In this document: positions 6,481-6,922 of the stretch, piece after piece | Layout: each line of letters begins with the position of its first letter | Numbering within the stretch: position 1 is the first letter of the stretch | DNA from: Vicinamibacteria bacterium | GTDB taxonomy: Bacteria > Acidobacteriota > Vicinamibacteria > Fen-336 > JAGNNV01 | Length of the DNA: 6,922 nucleotides | NCBI GenBank assembly: GCA_016650185.1 | Contig: JAENWE010000520.1 | Coordinates: 1-6,922 of the forward strand | Direction of reading: 5' to 3' | Notes under the pieces: generated by a model | What the model saw: the letters and a program-made list of their open reading frames with translations, nothing else | What the model was told of the DNA's origin: nothing | Databases searched by the model: none | Translations under genes and position numbers: made by a program

Positions 6481-6792
6481 TTAAGGCCGGTTGAGGCTCG
6501 ACGCCATCCTCACGAACTGGATAAGGGCGGCGACGACCCCCAGCAAGCCAAAAACGAGAGCCAGAACCGGCCTCGTCCCCGCCAATTGGTCGAGCCAGAA
6601 ACCGAAGGCGAAACAGAGCCCGACGGTTACGGCAAGCGCCGTGCCCAGACCGAGATAGGGTGCGGCCTCACGGAGAACCTTTGCGAAATCGCTCGACGGA
6701 GTGTTTCGCGAAGGCACCCTTGCCCCCTCTCGCCCATGGACGAGCGGCTGTTGACCAGTTTGTAGGGACGGATCCTGCCAAGCACCCGTCAT
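6481..6792 (-). CDS. atpZ: AtpZ/AtpI family F0F1 ATP synthase accessory protein
   Basis: This small membrane protein is encoded first in the F0 operon. It has two hydrophobic helices, about 44-63 (YLGLGTALAVTVGLCFAFGF) and 73-94. Between them is the AtpZ signature GFWLDQLAGTRPVLALVFGLLG, close to the family's GYWLD...GT.P. AtpZ proteins are thought to act in c-ring assembly or Mg2+ transport together with AtpI. The coordinates use the only in-frame ATG (103 residues). A GTG at 6717 would give 78 residues, a common AtpZ length, and has a strong GAGAGGGGG site 5 nt upstream. The ATG has no such site and lies only a few bases after a possible promoter, so the shorter form may be the real one. 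The extra N-terminal 25 residues are polar and low in recognisable features. Confidence 0.88.
   Translation of the reverse strand: MTGAWQDPSLQTGQQPLVHGREGARVPSRNTPSSDFAKVLREAAPYLGLGTALAVTVGLCFAFGFWLDQLAGTRPVLALVFGLLGVVAALIQFVRMASSLNRP
6723..6731 (-). promoter_or_regulatory. Possible ribosome binding site for a downstream atpZ start
   Basis: On the minus strand GAGAGGGGG is followed by 5 nt and then an in-frame GTG at 6717. This is the best Shine-Dalgarno-like match near the atpZ N-terminus and argues for the shorter product. Confidence 0.45.
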
Positions 6793-6922
6793 TTACTGGG
6801 CGAGAGACTACCAGAGCCAGGGACCCCCGACAAACCTTCTCTCACCGCGATCGACGAAGCGTGTTCCGTATTCCCAACCACCAGATCGAGGGCGTGGCCA
6901 AGCACCGGGGACAAGGCCGAGA
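6793..6922 (-). other. Upstream region of the ATP synthase operon, no confident gene
   Basis: These 130 bases to the window edge hold the candidate promoter and no complete gene. One minus-strand frame is open from the edge to a TGA at 6791-6789, which would overlap the atpZ ATG as ATGA, so the tail of an upstream gene (about 43 codons) is possible. Its product (ending SGSLSPSK) is not recognisable. A second minus-strand frame is also open for about 37 codons, which is common in GC-rich DNA. No tRNA or terminator is evident. Confidence 0.3.
6805..6833 (-). promoter_or_regulatory. Candidate sigma-70-like promoter of the ATP synthase operon
   Basis: On the minus strand TTGTCG (6833-6828) and TAGTCT (6810-6805) are separated by exactly 17 nt. 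They match the -35 and -10 consensus at four and three of six positions. Transcription would begin near 6798, leaving a leader of only about 6 nt to ATG 6792 or about 80 nt to GTG 6717. The match is modest and could be chance. Confidence 0.3.

Noticed and set aside
6793..6922. A tRNA or small RNA gene at the window end
   Set aside because: No cloverleaf, T-loop motif or terminator could be found on either strand.

Overview
This GC-rich bacterial window holds two convergent gene blocks and is almost fully coding. The first block (plus strand, about 1-3887) has the 3' end of a TPR/membrane/SH3 protein resembling BatE, then mtnA (methionine salvage), a leucyl aminopeptidase of family M17, and a ZIP-family metal transporter. 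The second block (minus strand, about 6792 down to 3938) is a membrane-sector ATP synthase operon. Read in its own direction it runs atpZ, a small four-helix AtpI-like gene, atpB (subunit a), atpE (subunit c), atpF (subunit b), and finally a small SCP2 (sterol-carrier-type) domain gene. The blocks meet at a stem-loop near 3887-3916 whose T-run lies on the minus strand, so it ends the ATP synthase transcript.

The F0 genes stand apart from the F1 genes (atpH, A, G, D, C). The reading frame after atpF is an SCP2 protein instead of the delta subunit. Split F0/F1 operons are known from several phyla, including Alphaproteobacteria, Deltaproteobacteria-like lineages, Chlorobi and Acidobacteria. With the high GC, the BatE-like protein and the signal-peptide-bearing, His/Glu-rich subunit a, I lean toward an Acidobacteriota- or Myxococcota/Desulfobacterota-like organism. 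This is a weak inference, because no rRNA or other taxonomic marker is present.

The ATP synthase genes are tightly packed. There is an ATGA overlap between the AtpI-like gene and atpB, 4 nt between atpE and atpF, and a one-base TAGTG overlap between atpF and the SCP2 gene. Such packing implies co-transcription and probably translational coupling. The c subunit lacks the residues of Na+-type rings, so the enzyme is probably proton-driven. In the plus block the genes are also closely spaced (2, 35 and 7 nt) and may form one transcript, but their functions do not form an obvious single pathway.

I see no mobile elements, CRISPR arrays, tRNA or rRNA genes. Nothing here clearly amounts to a new defence or biosynthetic system. 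The most unusual points are the SCP2 gene fused into the F0 operon, the charged periplasmic-type extension of subunit a, a ZIP transporter lacking the second metal-site residues, and the high share of GTG and TTG starts.
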